Source of the DNA: Strongylocentrotus purpuratus
Lineage: Eukaryota; Echinodermata; Echinoidea; Camarodonta; Strongylocentrotidae
DNA length: 64,000 nucleotides
Assembly (NCBI RefSeq): GCF_000002235.5
Contig: NW_022145596.1
Span: 2,315,852-2,379,851, forward strand
Direction: 5' to 3'
Of this stretch, positions 11,111-22,823 are shown piece by piece; the first letter of the stretch is position 1; the number at the start of each line of letters is the position of its first letter. The notes below the pieces were generated by a model. It worked only from the letters and a program-made list of their open reading frames with translations. It searched no databases and was not told where the DNA came from. The translations under genes were made by a program, and so were the position numbers.

Positions 11111-12277
11111 AGTGAGAAGCTACAAGTGTATGCAATTGTTGATTATCCAAAAGCGACTTCACGCATGCACGGCGGGGGAAAACAGACAGAGAAAACGGGG
11201 TGAAACGGGTGGGAGAAACCAAGCACTTATTTGATTAAACAAATTGATTAAATTGACGCTGATAGGCCCACCATAAATGTCTAATAATGCTTGCTTCTCG
11301 TTTCACCCTTTGAAATGCAATATGCGGACTGTGATGGTTGAGTGGAGAAGGGTGAAAATGCGACTTAATTGAATTCAGACCTCCTGCTCTACATGAAAGA
11401 AGGCGAATATTGTACATTAATTGCAATGAACACTTGCTATACCAGACACATTCCACTTTGTCCATGTGCATGTTCTTTTAAATGTCTTCACAATTTATTA
11501 CATTGGTGACCAAATGCTAGCCCTTAGAATTCAGAATAAAAGTTAATGAAAATTGTCTAAGAAAAAATAATGAGAAATCAACTACTTAATTCTTGAAATG
11601 AATGATTATCTTATGAACGATGTATTTTCTTTTGCTTTGTTTTACTATTTATTGTTGGCAAAATCCAAGCTGGCTTTTACCTTATAACATATAATTTGAT
11701 AGGATAATTTCGTTGTAATTGATTTAATAATCATTCCCCCCCCCCCCACAACCATAGTAAAAATCTTTCTTTTCTCATTTACAATCAAGCTGTGTTAAGA
11801 TAACAGACCTGTTTAAGTATCTGAAATATTGTATCTATTATTATCATTATTTTCTTATGGCAACCACAACTTGATATTGAGTTTCAAATGAAATTACATG
11901 TTATGAACTGAAATAAAGTATACGGCAGAGTAAACAAATTGATGATTTGATCGATTTGTCAATAAACATACCGGTATATCGGTAAATGGATATAGAAATA
12001 AGGCCGTGCATATGTAAATTGATAGAAATGTTATCGACGTATATACGCACAATCTGTCGAAGAAATTAAGAAAGAAAATCGATCTAGAATAAACTACATA
12101 GATACAAACACAAAATTAAGCGTTCCACTTTTAGTGAACAATGCTTCACAACCTTGCACTTGATCTGCGAACAATTTTGTTTTCGGGGAGGGCGCGGGGG
12201 AGGGATGCCTCGCTATTCAGTTTAGCACGTTTCCCGCCATTAGTAAAATAGGAGTCGTCTGCTTGTGTTCTGGTAGC

Positions 12278-12279
<2 letters not shown>
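11111..12279. other. non-coding, AT-rich
   Basis: No gene is seen. A C13 run lies at about 11737-11749. Short GATA-like and AT repeats occur near 11960-12060. Confidence 0.5.

Positions 12280-12310
<31 letters not shown>
12280..12310. repeat. (CT)n microsatellite
   Basis: About 30 bp of CT dinucleotides. Confidence 0.9.
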
Positions 12311-12312
<2 letters not shown>

Positions 12313-13060
12313 AGCACTGGTCGGTACTCGGTCTCAAATTGAACATTGTTACAGCTTACGATAAGACGTTCGTCAGGTACGTGTTGGATAGAAAAGATGG
12401 TGGAAATGTGTCGTATGTAGAACAGACGATGCAACGTCTGTGACTTTTACAACATGTTCAAAATTAGATCAAAATCACAGATAGGGAGAGACAGGTTCAT
12501 GGTGTCTATGGGTAGTTACCTCACATAATAGTAACTCCTTTTCTTTGGGGGACATTGACCAATGCTTTTAAGGTCATTCGTTCAATTCTGTCCACGAATC
12601 CGTGAGCTCATATTGTGTTGATCACCAAGGGCTTCAAGGCCCTTGTACAGGTCTTGTACTTATAATCAGCGCCATAATGATTTTCGTGATGTTCACCATT
12701 TCAATACTTTTGTTTAGTTTGAATGAAGAGGAGTACATGATTTAGGATTCGTCATATTTTATCATTGTATGTTGCATGGAAGGATACGGCATTGTGTAGT
12801 TGCTCCTTTGATTTGCCTTAGTATGTGACCAAACAAAAACATTCAACCAGGTTTTAAGTTTGAGAATAATGTATTTTGTAATCTAATTACTCATAACAGT
12901 TATGAACATCATATTTGTCTTCATTCTTAAATATGAGCCGAATTTTGTATGACATTTCGAGCATGTTTCGCTTTATAATATCTGTCCAGCATCTATTATT
13001 TGAAATCCTTTATAACTATCTTTATTGGCTTGTGGAGAAGAGATGTTGGACGAGGAATAT
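12311..13060. other. non-coding, AT-rich
   Basis: No gene or clear transposon recognised. 12600-12670 contains a short GGGCTTCAAGGCCC-like dyad. Confidence 0.5.
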
Positions 13061-13100
13061 ATTGAAAGAGAGAGAATAGAAGAGCAGAGAGGGGAGAGAG

Positions 13101-13145
<45 letters not shown>
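13061..13145. repeat. (GA)n microsatellite
   Basis: GA-rich from 13061, with a pure GA tract at about 13099-13142. Confidence 0.9.
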
Positions 13146-13147
<2 letters not shown>

Positions 13148-14270
13148 GGGCAGATAGACAATGGTGAAAGAAATTGATTAAAATCATTACATTACAAATA
13201 TATTCTGTCAAATCAAAATTGGATGTTAATATTTCGCATAGGTTGAATTTGGAACAAGTCAGAACTTTTCCCTACATTACAGAAACGATTGTAATTCATT
13301 TTCTGCCACCAATCTGAAATACATAAAATAGCATGCGATAAAAAGCCTGGAAAGGCTCAAATACGCAAACTAAGGCAGATGCCACCGTATTTTTGACCGT
13401 TTTTCAAGGCCGATTAAAGAATTCGAATGATTGAATGAAATCATTTTCCACAGAGATAGCATAACGATGGAATTCATGGTGCTTATTATTGTAGCCTTCT
13501 GTTTCCATGAGAAAGAAATTTTCACTCATATTTGCTCAATTTATTCAAAATTCAACGCGAAAAGTAATTTACTACCCTAGTCTCATCACGCTCTTCGATA
13601 CAATCGACATACAATGATCATTTGTCCCCGGCCAAGATTAAGGTCAGGAAATCACTCAAATACATTATTTTGATGTAAATAGTGCTTATGATGATAAGTG
13701 TGAAATATAGCCGCTCAATAGCCTTGAATATATCATGAATTTGCGGTGGTCTGTTTTTGTAAGTCACATAAAGATCCAATGCATGATAATTCTGATTACA
13801 TGCTGAATTTAACTCTATATGTTATAGAAAATCATTCAAATCGTCACCTTGTATAGTGATGAATTCTATGATAATTATCATCCAAACTAAATTTGCTAGA
13901 TGTTATCTTCTAACTTCTACATTAATTTTGTGGAAGTGCTTCCCCCAAATGATTTCGTTCGCCAAATCATCATGTCGAGTCATCACACTTATACTTCCCA
14001 ATATCTAGCTAAAGTAAGAACTACATGATTGGCCTGTGTCAGGTCCCACCCAATGCATGTACCCCTCAGCATGTCAAACCTCAGTAGATGGTCCATGGTC
14101 TGAGGGCCCACCCTGCCTGCACTCACAGTCTGCCCAATGATATAGTTCGCTGAATTAACAATGCTTATAAGTTTTTCTCGGTCGGGGCAGATTCACGTGT
14201 ATGTGACATAGCTCAGAGGTGGGAGCGGGGTTGGTAGGGTCGGAGTAAGAGCAGAGATAAAATGGCAAGA
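13146..14270. other. non-coding upstream region of POU4
   Basis: Mostly AT-rich. The stretch 14020-14150 is less AT-rich and non-repetitive (GGTCCCACCCAATGCATG and CTGAGGGCCCACCCTGCC). No coding potential recognised. Confidence 0.45.
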
Positions 14271-14274
14271 AAAA

Positions 14275-14282
14275 GAAGAACA

Positions 14283-14315
<33 letters not shown>

Positions 14316-14440
14316 AAAGAGAGAGAGAGAAAAAGAAAGAGAGAGAGAGAGGCAGAGAGATAGACGGAGAAACAGAGAGAAAAAGAGAGATAGAGAAAGT
14401 AAAAGAGGGAGGGAGAGAGAGAGAGAGAGAGAGAGAAGAG
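14275..14440. repeat. GA-rich block
   Basis: GAGAGA tracts interrupted by AAAGA and GGCAGAGAG, about 165 bp. Confidence 0.88.
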
Positions 14441-14984
14441 ACATGCTTACACATGGTAAAGAGTTTGGGAGAGGGGAGAAGGAGAGGATGGTGTAAGAGA
14501 AATGAAATTATATATTTCCCAACCAACCATGTGGGATACCCACGTTCACCCCCTCCCTCCCCTGCTCTGTTGAAACGTAGGCCTATCATTGACATTCATA
14601 ATTAATATTTTAAAAAACATTGAAGATTTGATTTTGTTTTTCTTCCAAGAATATGCAACATTATCTAAACGTTTACATTTAGACCTAAGTATTATTTTTT
14701 TGTATTTAATAAGTTACACATTTTAAGCTTAACAACGTTTTGTTACAATCATATCATATCTACAATAATAAATGAAACTCAACCCAAATATTACAACAGA
14801 TTTTGGTTCTCTCTATTCCTACACACAGTACTTAAAAAAAATATGCTGTGTTCCCTCTTTAAGTTTATTGGTGTTTTTCTTCTTTTATTTTGACATTTTT
14901 AAGTGAAACCCTCTCTCCCACCTCCCTCTATCTGTTTCCTTGTGTTTTCTCCTCACTTTTAACCAGAACAAACAGAAGTAACTT

Positions 14985-15072
14985 AGGAGAGGGAGAGAGA
15001 GAGAGAGAGAGAGAGATGGGGGGAGGGACAGGCACATGGAAAGACAGTCAGAGAAATGAGGAGAGACAAAGA

Positions 15073-15103
<31 letters not shown>

Positions 15104-15120
15104 AAGATGAAGAGAGAAAA
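14985..15120. repeat. two GA microsatellites
   Basis: GA tracts at about 14988-15016 and 15076-15103 with purine-rich DNA between them. Confidence 0.88.
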
Positions 15121-15449
15121 GGGAGTAGAATTTATGTATAAAGTTAATACAGGTAAAATAGATATGGTATGATTCGAGGAATTCTGTTTCGATTCATCTC
15201 CATGAATGAATACAAACACGGATTCATTTCCTTTCGAAACTTTATAATGGCGACAGAATAATCATGATAATAGTTAAGTTTTGTTTTGTATCTTTAACAT
15301 GGTTATGTTTGGTGTTATCGGTTAATTTCAGCTTTTACGAACTCCAAGAGAGTAAAGGTCTCTTTTCAACGAGCCACGAACTACATTGGGTCAATTATTC
15401 TTAGAAAAAACCCGAAGAAGATGAATAAAGTATAGCAAAAATCAGCTAG

Positions 15450-15515
15450 CTGAGATAAGAGAGCGCATGCGTAATGAGTGCTAGGTCGGATGAGCGCGCT
15501 CATTGGGTAGTGCTG
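15450..15515 (+). promoter_or_regulatory. candidate POU4 promoter: NRF1-like and CCAAT-like motifs
   Basis: Starting near 15450, sequence becomes CpG-richer. GCGCATGCGT at 15463-15472 is close to the NRF1 palindrome. ATTGG at 15502-15506 is an inverted CCAAT box. No TATA box is obvious. The motifs lie 1.1 kb before the POU4 start codon, so a long 5' leader or a leader exon is implied. The transcription start is not defined by sequence alone. Confidence 0.3.
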
Positions 15516-16599
15516 AGGTGAGTATACAAGTTACATGGCGGAGCTGAGCTGAGAGCGGAGTTTAGCATGGTGCGCAATGGCGTACGGGTATGGCGCCTAC
15601 TAGCCAATCCGACGGCCTGATAGCGGTTCAGCGTTCCCACTGATCACTTTCAATAGGGCTTACTACGACAGGTGATGTGCATAGGGTAATGGTTTCCGGA
15701 CAACAAGTTGGAAGACAGAGTGCGGAAGAGAGAGTGAGAGGGAGAGAGGATAGCCCAATTCACTTGCTAAGCTGTCAACAAAAACCATCGAGAAGAAGGG
15801 TAAATAGTCACGGCTTGACATGACTGAACGTCATCAAAACTCAAACAATAAGACGAGTAGGATGAGGAGTTTGGTTTGTTAGTTCGACGTCGCGTCGATG
15901 TTGTCGCTTTACTTCAAAGCCGACCCACACTCGGTGATCGAGTTTGATCCGAAAGCATAACATCCACCCTTCTTCGTTTCCCGTCTCATTTTCCGTCAGG
16001 CTTTCGCCATCCATGGCCGACATTTCCTAAGCTCCGATGAGAAGTAACTCAGACTTGAGTTCTCGCTTCCAGAATTAAAACTCGACTGTTTATATTCCGT
16101 TTTTCTCTGGACGTTAACCTTTTTCAGCAGGACACCGGGTCATAACTTCCCTCCTCACCACAAAAAAAATCGAAGACATCCCTACTCAGCCCTGGCCCTG
16201 TACCGCGGACAAGGTGTTTGAACACAAGACTCTACCGCACACTCACAATCTTCTTTCTGTTCAAAGAAGAAACAGAAAAAGAAGGACAAAAATCGATTCC
16301 AAACCTTTCGCAAAGAAAAGGACCCGCTAAAGTGCTACCCTTACAGTTGTAAGTTTCTTTTCTCCCATCCTCGATCTATAACTGTTGTTACGTACAGCTG
16401 ATTTAAGAAAAACGCCTGCGAGTTTCAGCTCCTTGGCACAGAGGCGACGCCATTGCTTCTTCATAGTAAACACTTGGGGAGCTTCGAACCACAATCTGTC
16501 AGAAACATTTGAGCAGAGCCATCGTGATCAGCCGAACCTACGCTGGAGTTAATACCTCCATTCCGCTACTCGGGAGGAGGCAACCCAGAGCGTTATCCA
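15516..16599 (+). promoter_or_regulatory. probable POU4 promoter-proximal DNA and 5' leader
   Basis: Non-repetitive, CpG-richer than the surrounding DNA, with no long frame in the + direction, and ending directly at the POU4 initiator codon. GACGTCGCGTCGA near 15886 is CRE-like. A possible 5'-UTR donor (TTGTAAGTTT near 16348) is seen but cannot be confirmed. The length suggests a long leader, as is common for developmental regulators. Confidence 0.4.
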
Positions 16600-16731
16600 A
16601 TGATGAATATGAAGGAGCATGTTGGCATGCATCCTCCCCCGCTTGGGCCGGGAGGACCCAAGTACTCACCGCTTCATCGCCACCATGACCGGGGACTCGA
16701 GATGACAAGACGACATTGCATGAACGGACCA
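16600..16731 (+). CDS. POU4 coding exon 1
   Basis: 44 codons. Two consecutive ATGs (16600 and 16603) open the frame, as in human POU4 proteins (MM...). The exon ends CCA followed by GTAAGT, a consensus donor, in phase 0. Past the donor the frame loses all family similarity. Confidence 0.9.
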
Positions 16732-19700
16732 GTAAGTCATCTTTCCATATCCATTCTCCTCTTTCTGTTTAATCTTTCTTTCGTTAATCATCCTCTTTAT
16801 TCTTTATAACAAAAACAAATATGAGTATATACAATTCGTCTACTTTGAGACTTATAATAACTAACATACATTATAATGTTTATTGTAATTGCTATATTGT
16901 ATTGCTTAATCCCCACTTGATTAGAAGTCTTATTTTCATCTTGTTTTCTATCATCATCAACATGGTGTTATTTACATGTTTTTTCCTTTTTAGATTGTTA
17001 AGAATTTACTGCTACCATAATTATGTATTTTGTTAACATTTGTAGGTATTTACATTACCTGTATGGATCATAACTATATTTTATTTGACATAATGAGGCA
17101 CAGCAACGTAGGCCTACATCTTACGAAAGATAATGAACACGAATAACATTATTAAAATTGTCAATATATTTGAACAACAATCATCAATCAAATAATTAAA
17201 ATGTATATATGTTTTGTTATGATTGCTATTAAGTTGACAGAATGTCCATATTAGCTTACAAATTATTTTGATGAGGTCTGAACAGTTTTAGCATCATATC
17301 AAATCAGTGTTTGCAATGTTTTTAGGAAACGGATGCATTTTTAATGAGCTACTAATTCAAGCAGATTATTTTAGCTCATTTGTGCATTTAATTAACGTCC
17401 CGAAAAGACTTTAATTAACATAATTGGCGATGGAAATATAAAAATATCTTTCGAATATCAATGAGACATATTTCTGTGATCGAGACTGGGAAATAAAACG
17501 GATGTTTGCCTTGATCGAATGTATAAAGTAGAGGGGAAAAAATGTTTGGAAAAATATTGTACTTTTATTGATGTTCTCTCCGAAACGAAGGTCAGGGAAT
17601 GATATAATAGAAAATGTGATTGATTTGTTTTAAGCAAATGTATTAGTATAAGCTCTCAGAATATACCACCAAAACAAAATTTAGAATAAGGACTGTGTCA
17701 ATTCAATGAAAAACAAAATGCTCTTTAAGACCCTTTCTTTTATTATCATATAAGTTTATGAGTATATAGCGAACGAACTGATTCAGTTAAATGTTAATGA
17801 ACTTAAAATGATTTCTTAATATTTTGCTGAATGCTTCTTTAATCAAAATATAATGTTTACCCGTGATTACTCTCTACATATTGGGATCATGCATTATGTA
17901 TTACGGAGAAGAAGATTGCATTTAGCAGACAAATTTCATCAATTATGATAAGTGAATAATATATGGATATTAAAATTTGATTAATCAACCCTCTTTTGAA
18001 GTACACGGCAAAGGGAAAAGTTTCGCTCTACTGGATCAAATTAATTAAATCGATAATGTGAGCCAGAGAGCGAATACACGAATACGACCGTTAGAGTGTT
18101 GTAATGTGGGTTTTTATATATATCGTATAAATACTTGATGCAGAATGGCGATTTTTAATTCACCTTTTCTATAAATGCAAACCAGGCCCTGTGTTGACAA
18201 CACATGTGCCGTTTTTAACCATTTATTATAGAAAAAAAATACATATTCGTTTGCTATAGAAATGAATTGATTTAAAATTACACTCCCATGTATATCGTGA
18301 GGTGTCAAATCGAATAGATTATTGAAGATTATAATTTTACTTGAAAGCCTGATTATGAAGAATCAAATGAAGAAAGCTGTCAGATATTCGACTATTTCTA
18401 AAGCGTTATTCTAACTTAAGTTGTGCATTATTTTCCATTTTCATCTCCATTTTTACCATTCTATTCGGGTAATTTTCACGATTATACAGTAGAAATAAAA
18501 GCTTATTATATTGTTTATATATCAAATGAATGTAGGAATTAAGTAAGAGCCATTATTAAATCACAGACATTTCTATATACAAATTCTATCTCAATAATGA
18601 CCATCATTAACATTAATTGACCGATTATTATTAAGTCCAAAATTAAACAAGAATTCATTGACCCAATGAAGAATTTCGTTGGCAAGATAAATGAGCTAAA
18701 ACTGCATTAATAGTACGTCTGCTGATAACCAGAAGGTCATTAAGTCATATAGCTTACACAGAGTTAACGTCCATCTGACACTGAACAGACGTTTGATGTA
18801 ATGTCGTATACATCTATTACATCAAGTGAGTGACTGCAAGACAGTAATAGCGTTGCAACCTATTGTTGTTTACCTCTTATTGATATAGAGATTTTAGGGG
18901 TTTACTATGTGTTTATCCCCCGATTTTTCTCCTTCCCCGCGGTATTTCATCTTTCCCTATAATCCTATCATGTTTATCATGACTTATCTTTCTTCTCTGT
19001 CCTCCATTTTCATTTTCATTATCTTCTCCACTCTGTATCCCATATAATCTTTTCAATATTTAAACAATGACATTGCCAGAAATGTTAGTATTTTGTTTCT
19101 AGAGAAAATTTGGACGAGGTTATAATGCGTATTAATCATAATTACGAATTGATGTTCATGCTATTTTTGTCGCACTGTATATCATATCCATCTAGCATAT
19201 GCTAATATTATTCAAGAGCTTTTCAAGATTTCATTGGATTGTATTACATTTACGAGGTCTTATTCAAGACTATGATTCAAACGCGATTAAAAAATATACG
19301 TTTAAAATGAAATCTTGACAGAAAGTTTTAACACCAGTCATTTTTTATTTCTCTCCATTTAGTATAATTGAATCAACGATGCGATTTCTTGAGGTGTTTT
19401 ACACGTGCTTGTATTATCACATCTAATCAAGAAAACTTTCTCTTGTAAGTCCAAACCTGAAGTTGAATACTAAATACCGAACATGGAAATCGGATGTAAT
19501 GAATGCGCATTCTGTAATTTCTTTCGACGGGGGAAGGAAGTGTCATTGAAGCAGACGTTTTCTGATATATCCAAAGTAAACTGATTCCTGACTCTGTCAT
19601 GTAAAAAATATCAAACACACGTCACTGACAGAATGAAAATACCCTCGCCTTGACAGGCTATAACAAATACTTCAAACATTTTTATTTGAGAAATTAAGAG

Positions 19701-22700
19701 TGACAATTGCCAGTAAAACGTGTGCAATTTCCACCTGTGACATTTAATACTCAAAGTAATTGTTGAATTGTGCGGGAAATTATTTGACATGCGTTTTGAC
19801 GAGCGTCCCGCATTGTACGGCGATAAAAGTAGGTTGTTGGCAACTTATACCAGATACAATATTAATAGACGGCACGACTCGGCTGTGTTGACATAGTGAA
19901 TAATAGATGATAATTTCCATGGTTTGGGTCCAGCATAGTTGGGCAATGGGATATGTGACACCCTAGCTTACTGAAATATGAATGAGGGTCGAATTAAAAC
20001 ATACACACACTTAGTTCCTCTCCCTCTTGTCACCTTACTCAGCCATGAACACATATTCCTTTTTGTCTTCCTGCGATCTTTTATGCATGATTTGAATCGT
20101 TCTGTAAGGAAGGGGTATGTTTAGAGAGCATTCGTCTTGGTAGAGCGATATGAAAGAGCAGGAAAATTAGAGTGTTTGACTGGGGGTATCAATTGTTAAT
20201 AAGTGAGTTTATTTGAGGTGACACTAATCGATTTACGTCCTACATAGATGGCGTGTTAACCTAAATGTGGGTTTCCACTAATGAATACTGCGGCATTAAA
20301 AATCTTGGCTCGGCTGGCGGGAAGCTCATGAATTTGAAATGTTATTGACATCTTACGTTCAATGTGGATGATACATTCATGGGTAAATATCTTTAATGAC
20401 CTTATTTGCAGTTCGCACATCGTAACATGTTGGAAAATTTGTTCTGTAAACGAAAAGATAATAACAAATCATTGCTTTTTATACTGAATAACAAGAATAT
20501 GATCGGAGGATCGAGTGTGAATGACTTAAAAAAACAACCAAAAGGTGACGAACTGAACTTTAAACAAATTATTTGAATTCGATTATTTTATTGACTATCA
20601 ACGGGAGTTTTTTTTTCATACAACTATATCTTTTATTCCAGAAATGGTCATATGTGACAATTCTTTTCATAGAACCCTCATAAAAATCAACGTTAAGTAA
20701 ATTAAATTGAAACTATTGATTTTTCGGAAATTAATATTCTTTTTAGAGAATTCATGGATGATTCTTAAGTAATGGTGAAAACTCTATTTGCTATTTATCT
20801 GAAGTGACCGAAACATTAAAATGTAAGCTTGGGTTATATTAAATATACTTTGGAGTTGACAGACACAAGATTATCAAAAGGATATATGTATCTTTGAATG
20901 GATGAAATTAGATTTCCTAAATACTTAATGATAATATCCAATCATTGCAAGACTGAAATTACACCAGACAACTTGGCATAAATATTTTTATCTTTTGCTT
21001 TATTGTGAATCAAGTAATCTTAACGAAAATTATTTGATACTTCCGTTGTATATAAATAGACACAAGATGAATACATGAATAAAATAATTTCCGTAAACAG
21101 TGATTTTATTCTTTTTATTTGATCTACTTATCAATCAGTACAATCTATATGTCGTTACCGACGATGGATAATACAAAACATTTAGAAGATAGTATTGGAA
21201 GTATTGTCAAGTGGCGTTGATCTTTAACATTTCGCAATGTAAATCATTTAAAAAGTAAAAAGTGATAAAAGCTTCAAACACACAAAGGGAAAGGAATACA
21301 GATCATACAAGTCATGATGTTCATTTCATGACGGTAACATATTCTTGGGTCAATTCGTGATCATGTCGTAGTCAGATAAGACATAAATATTCAGCGTTTC
21401 ACGATTAGAGGTGGTATGCATATGTTATGGGTGGGAGAAAAATAAAAACGACAAAGGCGGAAGCAGAAATAAACTACTGCGTTAGTGTTGCTATATTTCC
21501 ACTATGGTCCAACTATGCTCAGGTTAAGCATGTCTACTTCTTATTTCGCTGCCACCTTCTTGTTTGAGGTCGCATATTCTGGTTCCTCATAGTTATTTAA
21601 ATTTTGCACATCAGCAAATTAATTGATGTGGAAGAATGGTTTCATACATCTCTCACTATTGCCATCTTCAGCTCTACGCTCTGCCCTGGGTATACAGGCT
21701 ATTTCTGTCTTTATCTTTGTTTTTTGAAAAAATTTGTTCTAGAAAGAGTATGAGAAGACAAAGCCTTGATCATAAGGTTAAGTTTTCTCATATTTCCTTC
21801 ATGTTTGTTAGTTTTCTGTATTTGTTTTTTGGGGGACATATTTACTCTTTTCCCTTGTGTGAACGTCTGCTCTTAATCTCTAAAAATGATACCAATAATT
21901 TTTTAAATGCTGAAACTTAACACAGTGTCGATAATTATTTCGATGAACACGTGAAAACTGTAGATACAAGAGTCTGGGCCAGATTGATAAATTCATGATA
22001 TCTTGAGTCTGTTTCATGTTAATGTTGTGGTTATTGGAATGCAAAATGTTCATTTTCTTTACAAAGGCAGATAATATAGATATAGGTATCGTAATACTTG
22101 GTTCTATAAACAAAAAAAATTGCTCAGGTTCCAAGATTATTTCGCGACATTGCAGTTCGAAAACTGAACGACATAAAAATGTTAAGTTTCTTTAAACAAT
22201 CGATTTGTACTCGTCTCTGAGTTTCATTGATTATCATATTATGCGGGGATGCATTGCTATGGTTACCTGCATCATTCCTGTTCTTATTCTTCTCCTCCTC
22301 TTGTCTTCTTACTCTCCTCCTAGTCGCCGACCAACATGTGACCCGTTACATCCTGGTGTGTTTGTGATTTCTCTACATAAATGATTGATTAGGAATTTCG
22401 TTAATAATTCAGAACCAGATATTTACGCTCTAACCCGGTCATTCGCGCTCTTCCTTCTCTCCTTACTCTCCCTTTCTTTCCCTTATTCTCTGGCTCTCCC
22501 GATTGTTCCTTCGCTCACCAGAAATAAATAGCTCATTTTTATTCTCTCACCAATTTGTCGTCTATAGTATCTCATTTCTCTCTCTCTCTCTCTCTCCCTG
22601 TCTCTCTTTCTCTCTCTCTTTCTCTCGTTCATTCATCCTCTCATTCCCCCCTTTCTCTCTTCCTTCTGTCTTCTATAAAAAAAACCTACTTGTGTGCCTT

Positions 22701-22786
22701 CCTATGTATTCTCCCCTCTGTATTTTACTTCCCCATTGGTTTTATACTTATACTACAATGTAATTCCCGAAACTGCACACAATCAC

Positions 22787-22823
<37 letters not shown>
